Shown here: positions 1 to 8,876 of the stretch, in pieces | How positions within the stretch are numbered: position 1 is the first letter of the stretch | How the letters are laid out: the number at the start of each line of letters is the position of its first letter | Source of the DNA: Fortiea sp. LEGE XX443 | Lineage (GTDB): Bacteria > Cyanobacteriota > Cyanobacteriia > Cyanobacteriales > Nostocaceae | DNA length: 64,000 nt | Direction: 5' to 3' | Assembly (NCBI RefSeq): GCF_015206815.1 | Contig: NZ_JADEXZ010000019.1 | Coordinates: 1 to 64,000 of the forward strand | The notes under the pieces: generated by a model | What the model was told of the DNA's origin: nothing | The model's input: only the letters and a program-made list of their open reading frames with translations | Databases searched by the model: none | Position numbers and translations under genes: made by a program

Positions 1-36
1 GTTGAGTGCAGACATTTATCTTGCATATATTTGGGA

Positions 37-71
37 GGAAAGAGCAGTTGCCGACGGCAACTGCTCTTTCC
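37..71. terminator. Perfect 16-bp hairpin, possible terminator
   Basis: A 16-bp perfect inverted repeat (37-52 with 56-71) has a 3-base loop. A second stem of 8 bp lies at 163-170/178-185. They sit downstream of the leftward DUF3352 gene. Neither is followed by a clear T-tract on either strand, so a terminator role is inferred from shape and position only. Nothing in 1-296 looks like a real gene; the stretch also holds a degenerate palindromic repeat near 205-235. Confidence 0.45.
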
Positions 72-296
72 CCCTTCAGAATGATTATCATTTTTATGGC
101 TTGTATATCTTATTCTCTGGAAGTCCCTTTTGGATTTTCCTAGAAAATCGCAGGTTTCAAAGCCTCTACCCGTTTCAGGTAGAGGTACTCTGTGGGTTCG
201 CGGTAGCATCTCGTAAGAGAAGCAAGCTATGGAGAGGGGTTTTTAGCAGACTTGAAGACTTTTCAAACACCCTCTTAGAAAACTCTTTCCCAATCT

Positions 297-1985
297 CTAT
301 TTCTGACTTGGTTTGAGCGCCAAGAGCATTTCTAGTTGACTGGTTGATTTGTCGGGGCTAGTCGCAGTCGCAGCAAAACCCCGAATTGAACTCAGAACGG
401 CGTTAGCGTCAGGGGGAATGGGTCTACCTTGGGCTGCAAAACGGTTAACTAAAGATGCAGTTTTATCCACATCTAGGTAGAAGTAGCCACCATTAGGCTG
501 TTGTAATGAACTGGTGACAGTTTTAAACGTGTCGCTTTTATCGAGAGATGAGGATTTAGAAGCGGCTAACGCGTCAGCAACAGGGCCACCAACTGCCAAA
601 AAGACGGTATCTTGATCTAACCAACCGTGGGCTAATAAAGCTCCTTGCTGAGGTATTTGCCATTCAGTGACATCTTTACCGCCTATATTTCTTTTAGCGA
701 TGTTGATTCTTTGGGCTTTGGCCAGGTTATCAAGTTTGGTGAAGGTGGCTTCTGCGGTTTTACGATCGCTTGTGTCAAAGACAAACGCACCGCCAAAACC
801 AAGACTCGCTAACACGCCTTGATTAGATGGAATTGCACCAAAGCCAAATTCCCCATCCATCCAGCCAAAAATCTCTTTATCTAAGTCAATATCGACAAAT
901 TTCAACTGTCCGCGTACTTGTTGCAGTGTTTGTTGTGCTTCTGGATAGTCTTTTGACTGTTCTACTAGTGTTTGCCAGCCACGGCTGATACCGTTACCAC
1001 TAATTAAAGCAAATGTCTCACTGGGAAATTGCGCCAATATTTTTGCGGGTGTATTTTGATACTGAAACTTGTTCAGTTGGGGATCTAGATTAGCGATCGC
1101 TTTTACCCGCACTCCCATATCATCCACACCAACACCTGCCACCATTGATTTTACTTGTTTTAATTGTGACAAGGTTTGTGGAGGTAGTGGTTTACCCTGT
1201 GGGCTGGCTGCTGCCAATTGCTGTACCATACCTGCGTAGTCTGGTACATAAATTTGAGCTAAGGTGTTTTGCAGATTTACGCTCTGACTGAGAATATTAT
1301 TAGCGCCTTCTTTACTAGCAAAAGAAGGTTGACCTTTATAAGTATCAATTGCTTTTTCTACAGATTGTTTTTCTGGAGCTAATAGCAAATAATTATTATT
1401 TACAACTACACTAAATGTTGGTTTACCATTTTCTATAGTTTCTGTAATTTTTTCACCTTTGTAGTCAAATTCTTGAGTTTTAACATTTTTTTGAGTTTTT
1501 AATTTATTGGCAAAATTCAAAGCAGTAAGTTTATCTTTGATCCCTACCACCATCAGCATACTTGTTTTTTCTGGCAATTTGAGTGAGGGATTCACTTCAT
1601 TACCAGGAGACTGCAACTGAACAGGTTTAGTTTTACTGGGTGGTAATACTGCAATCATCACACCACCAACCCAAGGCTTGATATCTTTGTCATAAGAAAT
1701 ATCACTGCCTTTAAATACATCTTTGTTAAAGTCTTCTAGACTTTTTGTTAATAACTTTTGGGCTTCTGGTGTGCCGAACTGCTGCAATTTTGACCAAGCT
1801 TGTGCATCAGTAGTTACATAAGTAGCCATCAGTGCCGAGACTGGAACTAATTTAGCACTCCCTAAAGCACCTGAGCTATCTCCAGCCGGGCCTTTAAAAA
1901 CATAGGTATATGCTGCTACACCTCCCGCCACAATTACGGCTGCACCAATAGCAGAAAATAAAAACTTTGACTTACGTTCAGGCAT
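297..1985 (-). CDS. DUF3352 domain membrane-anchored protein
   Basis: The 562-residue product has a short basic N-terminus, one hydrophobic segment at about residues 8-28, and a long soluble region, so the bulk should lie on the outer side of a membrane. Composition and layout (repeated beta-rich blocks, a central part rich in Gln and Pro, an FGFGAIPSNQG-type segment before the C-terminal third) match the cyanobacterial DUF3352 family. No function is established for that family and no catalytic motif is visible. A GAGGA ribosome site 8-9 bases before the ATG supports the start. It is transcribed away from the aminopeptidase gene, with 439 bp between the two starts. Family assignment is from memory of the pattern, not from a search. 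Confidence 0.75.
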   Translation of the reverse strand: MPERKSKFLFSAIGAAVIVAGGVAAYTYVFKGPAGDSSGALGSAKLVPVSALMATYVTTDAQAWSKLQQFGTPEAQKLLTKSLEDFNKDVFKGSDISYDKDIKPWVGGVMIAVLPPSKTKPVQLQSPGNEVNPSLKLPEKTSMLMVVGIKDKLTALNFANKLKTQKNVKTQEFDYKGEKITETIENGKPTFSVVVNNNYLLLAPEKQSVEKAIDTYKGQPSFASKEGANNILSQSVNLQNTLAQIYVPDYAGMVQQLAAASPQGKPLPPQTLSQLKQVKSMVAGVGVDDMGVRVKAIANLDPQLNKFQYQNTPAKILAQFPSETFALISGNGISRGWQTLVEQSKDYPEAQQTLQQVRGQLKFVDIDLDKEIFGWMDGEFGFGAIPSNQGVLASLGFGGAFVFDTSDRKTAEATFTKLDNLAKAQRINIAKRNIGGKDVTEWQIPQQGALLAHGWLDQDTVFLAVGGPVADALAASKSSSLDKSDTFKTVTSSLQQPNGGYFYLDVDKTASLVNRFAAQGRPIPPDANAVLSSIRGFAATATSPDKSTSQLEMLLALKPSQK

Positions 1986-2424
1986 TGTTATCGTCCTCTT
2001 TTCCTCAAATTTTTACTGAGGTTAGTAAAAACGTCATTGTTGAGTTCTCGGAATTCTGAATAAACTTCATTAATTATGCGGTTTTTACTGATAAAATTAG
2101 TAAATCTACACACAACTGTTAAAAAACTCTAAAAAAATACTTCAACGAGATGAGCAGCAAATCCGTAAATGGGAGGTTATTCATCTTGAGAGATATCCTG
2201 TGGGAAAGAAGCAAGGTATCCTAAGCTAATAAGTAAAATTGGAGAGTATTTGTACTCAATGGAAATCAACCAAAAACATCCACACAAAAGATGGAAAGAT
2301 TAATTTAGAATCTGCCAACAATTGCATCTTTCCTACCCACTGTTTGGATTTGGAAACACAACTAATAGCGCTATTCTCGTAAACATACTCAGATTTTTTA
2401 GGATTAAAAGGCCAGTCAGCATCA
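1986..2424. other. Divergent intergenic region
   Basis: This 439-bp stretch separates two divergently transcribed genes and must carry both promoters. It is AT-rich with no recognisable operator. A 35-codon open stretch near 2115-2235 on the plus strand is too short and lacks a start, so it is not called. Confidence 0.5.
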
Positions 2425-5031
2425 ATGTCGCATTCCTATTTTGATACAGAAAATAACGGACACAAATCTTTTGAGTTACCAGGAGCCAGACCACACTATA
2501 ATCCAGATCGTCCTGGACAGGTAGAGCATATTTTTCTCGACCTGCATTTGGATATTCCCAAACAAAGTTATAAAGGCGTTTGCAGTATTCGTCTGTCACC
2601 GATACGTAGTGGGATTGAGCGTTTGACACTGGATGCGGTCAACTTAAATATTCAGTCTGTACACGTGGATGAAGAGGCGCAAAAATTTGACTACGATGGC
2701 GAACAGCTTTCGATCCAGCTTTCCCAACCAACAGAACTAGGCAAAAGGTTATTAATTGCGATCGCCTATTCTGTAGAAAAACCCCAACGCGGTATCTACT
2801 TCATTCAACCAGACAAACACTATCCCCACAAACCAACCCAAGTCTGGACTCAAGGAGAAGACGAAGACTCGCGTTTTTGGTTTCCCTGCTTCGATTATCC
2901 CGGACAACTCTCTACTTCTGAAATTCGTGTCCGGGTTCCCAAACCATTAGTAGCAATTTCCAACGGTGAATTAATTGACACCGCCGAGGAAGGCGCTGAT
3001 AAAATTTACCATTGGTCACAGCAACAAGTTCATCCCACCTACTTGATGACTCTGGCTGTTGGTGACTTTGCCGAAATTCGTGATGAGTGGAAAGGTAAAC
3101 CCGTCACCTATTACGCAGAAAAAAACCGGGAAGCCGATGCTAAACGCAGCATGGGCAAAACTCCCCGTATGATCGAATTTTTGAGTGAAAAATATGGTTA
3201 TCCCTACGCTTTTCCCAAATATGCTCAAGTTTGCGTAGATGATTTCATTTTTGGCGGGATGGAAAATACTTCCACCACTCTGTTAACAGACCGGTGTCTT
3301 TTGGATGAACGCGCCGCTATAGATAACCGCAACACCGAAAGTTTAGTCGTTCACGAACTGGCGCATCAATGGTTTGGCGATTTGCTGGTGATTAAGCATT
3401 GGTCTCATGCTTGGATTAAGGAAGGTATGGCTTCCTACTCAGAAGTCATGTGGACAGAACATGAATACAGTGCAGAAGAAGCAGCATACTATCGGTTGTT
3501 AGAAGCACGGAGTTATTTAAACGAAGATAGTAACCGCTACCGTCGCCCGATGGTGACACATGTTTACCGAGAAGCCATTGAACTATACGATCGCCACATC
3601 TATGAAAAAGGGTCTTGTGTTTATCACATGATTCGGGCGGAATTGGGGGAAGAATTATTTTGGCACGCCATCCAAACATTTGTGCAGGATAATGCTCATA
3701 AAACCGTCGAAACAGTAGACTTACTCCGCGCCATTGACAAAGCAACAGGACGTAATTTAGCGTTTTTATTTGACCAGTACGTTTATCGTGGCGGTCATCC
3801 TGATTTTAAAGTGGCTTATTCTTGGGATGGAGATGCGAATTTAGCCAAGGTTACAGTCACCCAAACCCAAGCTGATAATAATAACAGTAAAAATTTATTT
3901 GATCTGAAAATCCCCATCGGTTTCGGCTACGTTCAAAAAGATTCCACAGAAAAACTCAGCACTCAGCACCCAGCACTCAGCACTTTCATAGTCCGGGTAC
4001 ATGAACAAGAACAAAGCTTCTACTTTCCCCTGTCAGCCAAGCCTGATTTTATTAGCTTTGATGTCGGAAATCATTTCCTAAAAACAGTGTCTTTGGAATA
4101 TCCCATTCCAGAGTTAAAAGCACAGTTAGAATTTGACCCTGATCCCCTTTCTCGGATTTACGCAGCCACAGCTTTAGCGAAAAAAGGCGGTTTAGAAGCA
4201 ACCAAAGCATTATCAGCATCACTGAAAAATGATCCATTTTGGGGTGTGCGGGTAGAAGTGGCGAAACAACTCGCAGAAGTCAAGTTAGATCAAGCTTTTG
4301 ATGGGTTAGTTGCGGGATTGAAAGACAAAAATCCTTATGTGCGTCGTGCAGTAGTTACCGCATTAGGGACAATCAAAACCTATGACAGCTACAAAGCAGT
4401 TAAAGAAGTCGTACAAGAAGGCGATCGCAGTTACTATGTAGAAGCGGCAGCGGCTCGTGCAATTGGCGCGATCGCAGCTGCTAATCTGGATGAAAAGCCC
4501 AAGGAAGAAAAGGTTATCAAGCTGCTGAAGTCGGTTTTAGAAGAAAAAGCCGGTTGGAATGAAGTAGTTCGCAGTGGCGCTGTTGGCGGTTTAGCAGAAC
4601 TCAAAACCTCAGAAGCAGCTTTAAATTTGCTTCTGGAATACACAAAACTGGGAATTCCGCAAGCTTTACGTTTAGCAACTATCCGTGCATTAGGTAAGAT
4701 TTCTGTTGGTCAAACTCCAGTCAATCTCGAACGGATTTTAGATAGATTAACAGAACTCGCCAAAGACACCTTCTTCTTAACCCAAATCGCGGTAGTCAAC
4801 GCCTTGGGACAGATGGAAACACCAAAAGCAGTAGGCATTTTGCGATCGCTATCTAATCAAACACCAGATGGACGGGTGCGCCGCTATGCTGACGAAGAAA
4901 TTGCCAATGTCCAAAAGCGTATCGGATCAGAAACAGCTTTGCGACAAGTACGCGAAGAACTTGACCAACTCAAAAAACAAAATCAAGAACTCAAAAGTCG
5001 CTTAGAAAATTTGGAGGCGAAATCTAAATAG
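2425..5031 (+). CDS. pepN: M1 family aminopeptidase with HEAT-repeat C-terminus
   Basis: A zinc aminopeptidase that removes N-terminal residues from peptides, 868 residues long. The M1 signatures are all present: the GGMEN substrate-binding motif at residues 277-281, the zinc motif HELAH at 310-314 with the third ligand Glu333 in KEGMAS, and the catalytic Tyr393 in IYEKG. Roughly residues 570-820 form alpha-helical HEAT-like repeats (alternating 'AAARAIGAIA' and 'VRRAVVTALG' types), and the last 35 residues are a charged coiled coil. The HEAT extension replaces the usual M1 C-terminal domain. No signal peptide is seen, so it is cytoplasmic. Residues about 510-521 are encoded by four tandem heptamers (3954-3981), an STRR inside the gene. 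The gene symbol is by family only. Confidence 0.9.
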   Translation: MSHSYFDTENNGHKSFELPGARPHYNPDRPGQVEHIFLDLHLDIPKQSYKGVCSIRLSPIRSGIERLTLDAVNLNIQSVHVDEEAQKFDYDGEQLSIQLSQPTELGKRLLIAIAYSVEKPQRGIYFIQPDKHYPHKPTQVWTQGEDEDSRFWFPCFDYPGQLSTSEIRVRVPKPLVAISNGELIDTAEEGADKIYHWSQQQVHPTYLMTLAVGDFAEIRDEWKGKPVTYYAEKNREADAKRSMGKTPRMIEFLSEKYGYPYAFPKYAQVCVDDFIFGGMENTSTTLLTDRCLLDERAAIDNRNTESLVVHELAHQWFGDLLVIKHWSHAWIKEGMASYSEVMWTEHEYSAEEAAYYRLLEARSYLNEDSNRYRRPMVTHVYREAIELYDRHIYEKGSCVYHMIRAELGEELFWHAIQTFVQDNAHKTVETVDLLRAIDKATGRNLAFLFDQYVYRGGHPDFKVAYSWDGDANLAKVTVTQTQADNNNSKNLFDLKIPIGFGYVQKDSTEKLSTQHPALSTFIVRVHEQEQSFYFPLSAKPDFISFDVGNHFLKTVSLEYPIPELKAQLEFDPDPLSRIYAATALAKKGGLEATKALSASLKNDPFWGVRVEVAKQLAEVKLDQAFDGLVAGLKDKNPYVRRAVVTALGTIKTYDSYKAVKEVVQEGDRSYYVEAAAARAIGAIAAANLDEKPKEEKVIKLLKSVLEEKAGWNEVVRSGAVGGLAELKTSEAALNLLLEYTKLGIPQALRLATIRALGKISVGQTPVNLERILDRLTELAKDTFFLTQIAVVNALGQMETPKAVGILRSLSNQTPDGRVRRYADEEIANVQKRIGSETALRQVREELDQLKKQNQELKSRLENLEAKSK
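3954..3981 (+). repeat. Heptameric STRR inside the aminopeptidase gene
   Basis: Four tandem 7-mers (three exact copies of actcagc and one acccagc) are followed by a partial fifth. They are read in frame through the aminopeptidase gene between the catalytic half and the HEAT repeats. Confidence 0.8.
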
Positions 5032-5048
5032 AGACTAGAAATTAGCAA

Positions 5049-5112
5049 GTAGGGTGTGCGATCGCATCAGCGTAACGCATTGCAAATCTATGGCGATGCG
5101 TTATCACCCTAC
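5049..5112. repeat. Palindromic dispersed-type repeat after the aminopeptidase gene
   Basis: Outer arms gtagggtg/caccctac (5049-5056, 5105-5112) and inner arms taacgcat/atgcgtta (5073-5080, 5096-5103) form a nested hairpin that also contains a gcgatcgc octamer. It follows the aminopeptidase stop by 18 bases and could act as a transcript end, but it lacks a T-tract. Confidence 0.6.
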
Positions 5113-5204
5113 CAAACTACAAATTAGATATCTTTATTAATCGGAAATCGCTTATGCACTAGTAAACCTACACCCAATACATTTCGGTTAATATCTCCAT
5201 CTTG

Positions 5205-5296
5205 TTCAGATCCCCCCAACCCCCCTTAAAAAAGGGGGCTAATAACCCTCTTTTACCCACTTTTTAAGGGGGTCGCCGCAGGCGGGGGGATCTGAA
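5205..5296. repeat. 92-bp palindromic element with 13-bp terminal inverted repeats
   Basis: Perfect 13-bp ends (5205-5217 and 5284-5296, ttcagatcccccc and its complement) enclose G/C-tract inner repeats. The whole can fold into one long hairpin. It has the look of a small non-autonomous palindromic repeat of the kind scattered through Nostoc genomes, and lies between convergent genes. Confidence 0.7.
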
Positions 5297-5314
5297 TCTA
5301 GAATGACCAAACCT

Positions 5315-5899
5315 TTATCCGAAAAGTATTGAACCTACACCAACAACTACTAACATGGCAGGTATGGAATTTAATTCAGGTACTGGCACAATTTGACCCG
5401 AACCACTGATTGTGTTGGTAAAAGCACCAAAGTCAGCGACTCGACGGCCAGTTGTGACTAAAAAGTATTGTCTTTGAGCATCCAGTTCTCGGCTCAATGC
5501 AACAGTACCATCGTTGGGAGCAGTACTTGCTACGAGAGCATTGGTTAATTGTCTGGTGGGACTGAAACTATCTTGATATAAAACTAAAAAATTATCCCAA
5601 TCTCCATTTGTAGGTGATGTAGCCCCAGGTACAGCACTTGTAAATGTATATAAACCCGATTGGTCAACTATAAACTCAAAAACACTGTAGCGTACACTCA
5701 TACCCAGTGTTCCATCTCTTTCACCAGTGATGAGGATGGGAGGATCGCCCGGTGCAGTACGCCGCCAGATTGGTTGATTTGTCGTATCTCCTTGATAAGT
5801 AAATACAGACGCTGTAGAAGGTTTAGCTGTCAAAAAAGTAGCTAATGTTAACCCCAGAACCACAATTAATGGCTTTTGGAAAGACTTTGTTCTTAACAT
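5315..5899 (-). CDS. Secreted protein with degenerate PEP-CTERM-like tail
   Basis: About 194 residues from the ATG at 5899; a TTG at 5923 in the same frame is the alternative start. An N-terminal signal peptide (basic residues, then IVVLGLTLATFLTA, then a small-residue cleavage region) is followed by a beta-rich domain resembling secreted adhesion or PPC-like folds. The extreme C-terminus reads VPELNSIPAMLVVVGVGSIL and then stops. This resembles a PEP-CTERM sorting tag (VPEP, hydrophobic stretch, basic end), but the second Pro is Leu and the basic tail is absent, so the tag may be decayed or truncated. No ribosome site is obvious. Function is unknown. Confidence 0.6.
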   Translation of the reverse strand: MLRTKSFQKPLIVVLGLTLATFLTAKPSTASVFTYQGDTTNQPIWRRTAPGDPPILITGERDGTLGMSVRYSVFEFIVDQSGLYTFTSAVPGATSPTNGDWDNFLVLYQDSFSPTRQLTNALVASTAPNDGTVALSRELDAQRQYFLVTTGRRVADFGAFTNTISGSGQIVPVPELNSIPAMLVVVGVGSILFG

Positions 5900-5950
5900 C
5901 AAACTAATAGTTATTGAACGCAAAGGTTAGTGCAGAGTTACGCAAATATT

Positions 5951-6283
5951 TTATACTGAGCGTTTTCTAGGTATGTCAGCGCCAACAGCATTACCAATTG
6001 GCTCTCCTAATCCTTGTTCTGCATCACCATTTACAATAAAAAAGTAGGGGGGAAGGGAGCTCTTAGCAGGGGAGAAAAGCCACCTACAAGAGATGGGGTT
6101 TTAACCAAAGGTGAAAGGGAGCAAGGGAGCCTGAACGAAGTTCGGTTTGTACCTACAGTCCCCTCTTCTCCCTGCTAAGAGCCCCCTGCCTCTAATCAAA
6201 TTCTGACCGAGAGTAGCAGCATGAGTAGGATAGGAAAGTAATAGGCTAGATACCAGTCCTACTATAAATGCACTTGAGAGCAT
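5951..6283 (-). pseudogene. Secreted-protein gene interrupted by a MITE-like element
   Basis: Reading leftward from the ATG at 6283, the product starts with a signal peptide (SSAFIVGLVSSLLLS, then THAA) followed by TLGQNLI, ending at 6194. The frame then enters a repeat element (6038-6193). Beyond it, from 6037, comes IVNGDAEQGLGEPIGNAVG, then RKRSV and a stop at 5951. Excising the element plus one copy of the flanking ATT joins the halves in frame as NLI-VNGDAEQG, the typical start of the mature part of cyanobacterial secreted proteins of the 'NLIxNGDAE' type. The 3' end is also lost, since the frame ends about 28 codons after the junction. The gene is therefore a double-lesion remnant. The exact start is uncertain because no clear ribosome site is seen. 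Confidence 0.75.
6038..6193 (-). mobile_element. MITE-like element, copy 1 (156 bp)
   Basis: On the minus strand it runs from agaggcaggggg to ctacttttttt-type sequence and carries imperfect subterminal inverted repeats built on GCTCTTAGCAGGG. ATT flanks both ends (6194-6196 and 6035-6037) and may be a 3-bp target duplication. A 163-bp copy lies at 54388-54550 on the other strand; the 7-bp length difference is one extra aacttcg unit there. There is no coding capacity of its own, so any movement would need a transposase in trans. Confidence 0.75.
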
Positions 6284-6625
6284 ATGAGAGGATGTATATT
6301 TGCAGGCGTGTAGGCTTTGGCGTAGCCTTTCGTAGAGAAGCCCGTCGCAAGACATCGCTACAATTTCTCGCAGCTACAGCAGTCCTAGCCGCTACTTTCT
6401 TTTTTGAGGAGAATTAATTGTACTTTTATAAAGTATAATTAAGAAAAAGATAAAAAACCTGGGCAGAACCATAGGCTTTAATAGCTCCATGTCTACCCGA
6501 AAAAGTTAAAGTTTAATAGTTTTTTATAAAAAACTACGGTTATTCCCAACAAGTAATTAGCTTGGAATGGCGAATACCACAAAAAAAACAGTGTAGATTT
6601 CCCAGTTGAAGAGGCAAACAAAAGC
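6284..6625. other. Intergenic region with degenerate repeat
   Basis: Positions 6308-6352 hold a GC-rich palindromic segment (ggctttggcgtagcc, then tcgtagagaagcc) of a type also seen near 205-235 and 62222-62262. The remaining 270 bases are AT-rich and should hold the promoter of the following ABC1 kinase. No operator was recognised. Confidence 0.5.
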
Positions 6626-8350
6626 GTGGGTCAGTATCAACCTGCTCAGCTAAAGCGATACAATCCAGAAGCGATCGCTCGTCACTATCGTTACCGCCCC
6701 TGGCTGGCATGGGGACGCTTGCTGAGAATTATCTGGTCTTTTGCTGGATTCATTTTAAGTTTAAAGTGGGATGAATGGCAAAATCAAGTTGAGCAGAATC
6801 GGGGAAAACGAGCTACCCAATTACGTCAACTGCTCACTCGTCTAGGCCCCACCTTCATTAAAGTAGGTCAAGCCCTCTCTACCCGGCCTGACCTGATCCG
6901 CAAAGATTTCTTAGAAGAGTTAGTGAAACTGCAAGACCAACTACCACCTTTCGATAATGCGATCGCTTACGCGCTGATCGAAAAAGAACTTGGCTGTGCA
7001 GTCACAGATGCTTATAGCGAATTATCACCAAATCCAGTAGCTGCGGCCAGCCTAGGTCAAGTTTACCGTGGTCGTCTACTCAGTGGCGAAGAAGTAGCAG
7101 TTAAAGTCCAACGCCCCAACTTACGCCCAACTCTCTCCTTAGACCTCTATTTAATGCGTTGGGCGGCGGGTTGGCTTGCACCTTGGCTACCCCTAAATCT
7201 CGGTCATGATTTAACCTTAATTGTGGACGAGTTCGGCACAAAGTTATTTGAAGAAATTGACTACATCAACGAAGGTCGCAACGCCGAAAAATTTGCGACC
7301 AACTTTCGTAACGACCCGCAAGTGAAAGTCCCAGCTATTTACTGGCGTTACACCAACACTAGGGTCTTAACTCTGGAATGGATTAACGGCTTCAAGCTGA
7401 CGGATACAAAAAATATTCGCGCCGCCGGTTTAGACCCAGAAGCAGTTATTCAAATTGGTGTAACTTCGGGTTTACAGCAACTCCTAGAACACGGTTTCTT
7501 TCACGCTGACCCCCATCCTGGTAATTTATTTGCTATGCCCGATGGTCGGATGGCTTACATCGATTTTGGCATGATGGATCAGTTAGAAGAAACCACCAAA
7601 GAAACTCTGGTAGATGCGTTAGTCCATTTAGTCAACAAAGACTACCTCGACCTCGCCACAGATTTTGTGAACTTGGGTTTTCTGACTCCAGACACGAATA
7701 TTTGCCCGATTGTACCAGCATTAGAAGCAGTGTTAGGTAACGCTATTGGTAAGAACGTCGGGGACTTTAACTTCAAAACAATTACCGATGAATTCTCGGA
7801 ATTGATGTATGAATATCCCTTCCGAGTTCCCGCCAAGTTTGCGTTAATTATTCGTTCTTTGGTGACACAAGAAGGAATCGCCCTCACCCTCAACCCAGAT
7901 TTTAAAATTGTTGAGGTTGGTTATCCTTATATTGCGAGACGTTTGCTCACCGGGGAATCTCCGCCATTAAGGAGGCGGTTGCTAAATGTGTTGTTCAAAG
8001 ATGGTAAATTCCAGTGGCAGCGTTTAGAGAATTTAATTGCGATCGCCCGTACTGATGGTAACTTTGATGTCTTACCCACAGCACAAATGGGCTTGCAATT
8101 TCTGCTGTCAGAAGAAGGTAAATTCTTGCGGCGACAGTTAGTATTAGCGCTGACAGAAGATGACCGCTTGCATACTGAAGAAGTACAACGCCTGTGGGAT
8201 TTAGTTAAAGATGACATCAAGCCAAATCGTTTATTAGATGTGGCGATCGGATTTTTGGCAGAGTTATCTAGAGAAGGAGTAGCCGCAATTTTACCAAAAG
8301 CTACCGCCTTTGTTAATTTGGGCAACCCGACTTCAGGAGTAATGCGCTGA
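6626..8350 (+). CDS. ABC1/UbiB family atypical kinase
   Basis: 574 residues, GTG start with an AAGAGG ribosome site 12 bases upstream. Family hallmarks are the KxGQ motif at Lys79 (FIKVGQALSTRPDLI), the Ala-rich nucleotide loop AAASLGQVYRG near residue 150, the VAVKVQRP lysine, the FFHADPHPGN catalytic loop and the YIDFGMMD metal site. These proteins are protein-kinase-like ATPases that support quinone biosynthesis and, in phototrophs, prenyl-lipid metabolism at thylakoids or plastoglobules. The last 60 residues contain a weakly hydrophobic segment. A second paralogue is at 31324-33060. The specific substrate cannot be read from sequence. Confidence 0.88.
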   Translation: MGQYQPAQLKRYNPEAIARHYRYRPWLAWGRLLRIIWSFAGFILSLKWDEWQNQVEQNRGKRATQLRQLLTRLGPTFIKVGQALSTRPDLIRKDFLEELVKLQDQLPPFDNAIAYALIEKELGCAVTDAYSELSPNPVAAASLGQVYRGRLLSGEEVAVKVQRPNLRPTLSLDLYLMRWAAGWLAPWLPLNLGHDLTLIVDEFGTKLFEEIDYINEGRNAEKFATNFRNDPQVKVPAIYWRYTNTRVLTLEWINGFKLTDTKNIRAAGLDPEAVIQIGVTSGLQQLLEHGFFHADPHPGNLFAMPDGRMAYIDFGMMDQLEETTKETLVDALVHLVNKDYLDLATDFVNLGFLTPDTNICPIVPALEAVLGNAIGKNVGDFNFKTITDEFSELMYEYPFRVPAKFALIIRSLVTQEGIALTLNPDFKIVEVGYPYIARRLLTGESPPLRRRLLNVLFKDGKFQWQRLENLIAIARTDGNFDVLPTAQMGLQFLLSEEGKFLRRQLVLALTEDDRLHTEEVQRLWDLVKDDIKPNRLLDVAIGFLAELSREGVAAILPKATAFVNLGNPTSGVMR

Positions 8351-8370
8351 AATTTCAAACTCAAAGTTTT

Positions 8371-8397
8371 GGTAAGGAGGTAATTTTACCTCCTACC
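8371..8397. terminator. Hairpin downstream of ABC1 kinase
   Basis: Arms aggaggtaa and ttacctcct with a 2-base loop, extended by flanking complementary bases, begin about 20 bases after the stop. No T-run follows, so termination is inferred. Confidence 0.45.
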
Positions 8398-8450
8398 ACT
8401 TCATTATAAAAAACAAATTTTTCTACCTTTTAGGATAATTCGGAGTTTTC

Positions 8451-8825
8451 ATGTACTATTTTCCTCAACAACCACCTTATTTTCTCCTTGTTATTGGGTT
8501 GTTTATAGCTGTAACTTCTGGCTTTGGTTTATCTGGAACGCTGAAAGTTATCGTCCAAAAATGGCGCAAAGATAGTGCAGAAAAAACCGAATCTCGTTCT
8601 TTATTAAAGCCAATATTTGTACCCTTTTTGGGTATAACTGTTGGCGTTAGTTTATTTCTCTATTCAGGTTTAGCAATATTTGGTTTTCCTACCTTACTCG
8701 CCTTGGCGATTGGTTTACCTATTAGTCTGTTAACTTGCTTACTTGTATGGTTGCAGTTGGGTAGTATGCTGACTTTTATTAAAAATAAAGGAATGCAAGC
8801 TCTCGATTTAGATTCTTGGTCTTAG
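8451..8825 (+). CDS. Small hypothetical membrane protein
   Basis: 124 residues with three hydrophobic segments (about 10-30, 55-75 and 78-100), separated by a polar stretch rich in Lys and Ser, so probably an integral membrane protein. A GGAG ribosome site sits about 6 bases before the ATG. The stop codon is about 50 bases from the convergent haemagglutinin gene. I do not recognise a family; spacing from the ABC1 kinase (100 bp with a hairpin) suggests separate transcription. Confidence 0.65.
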   Translation: MYYFPQQPPYFLLVIGLFIAVTSGFGLSGTLKVIVQKWRKDSAEKTESRSLLKPIFVPFLGITVGVSLFLYSGLAIFGFPTLLALAIGLPISLLTCLLVWLQLGSMLTFIKNKGMQALDLDSWS

Positions 8826-8876
8826 ACAAAAGTCAACTGACAAATAGAATTATTAGAATCTTTTGATGCAATATAC

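Noticed and set aside
2-316. 104-codon plus-strand frame at the left edge
   Set aside because: It begins with TTG, runs through a perfect hairpin and overlaps the end of the DUF3352 gene; no family resemblance.
6101-6355. 84-codon minus-strand frame taken as one intact gene
   Set aside because: Its second half (RGRGLLAGRRGDCRYKPN) is sequence of the repeat element and recurs at the other copy; only the signal-peptide half belongs to a gene.
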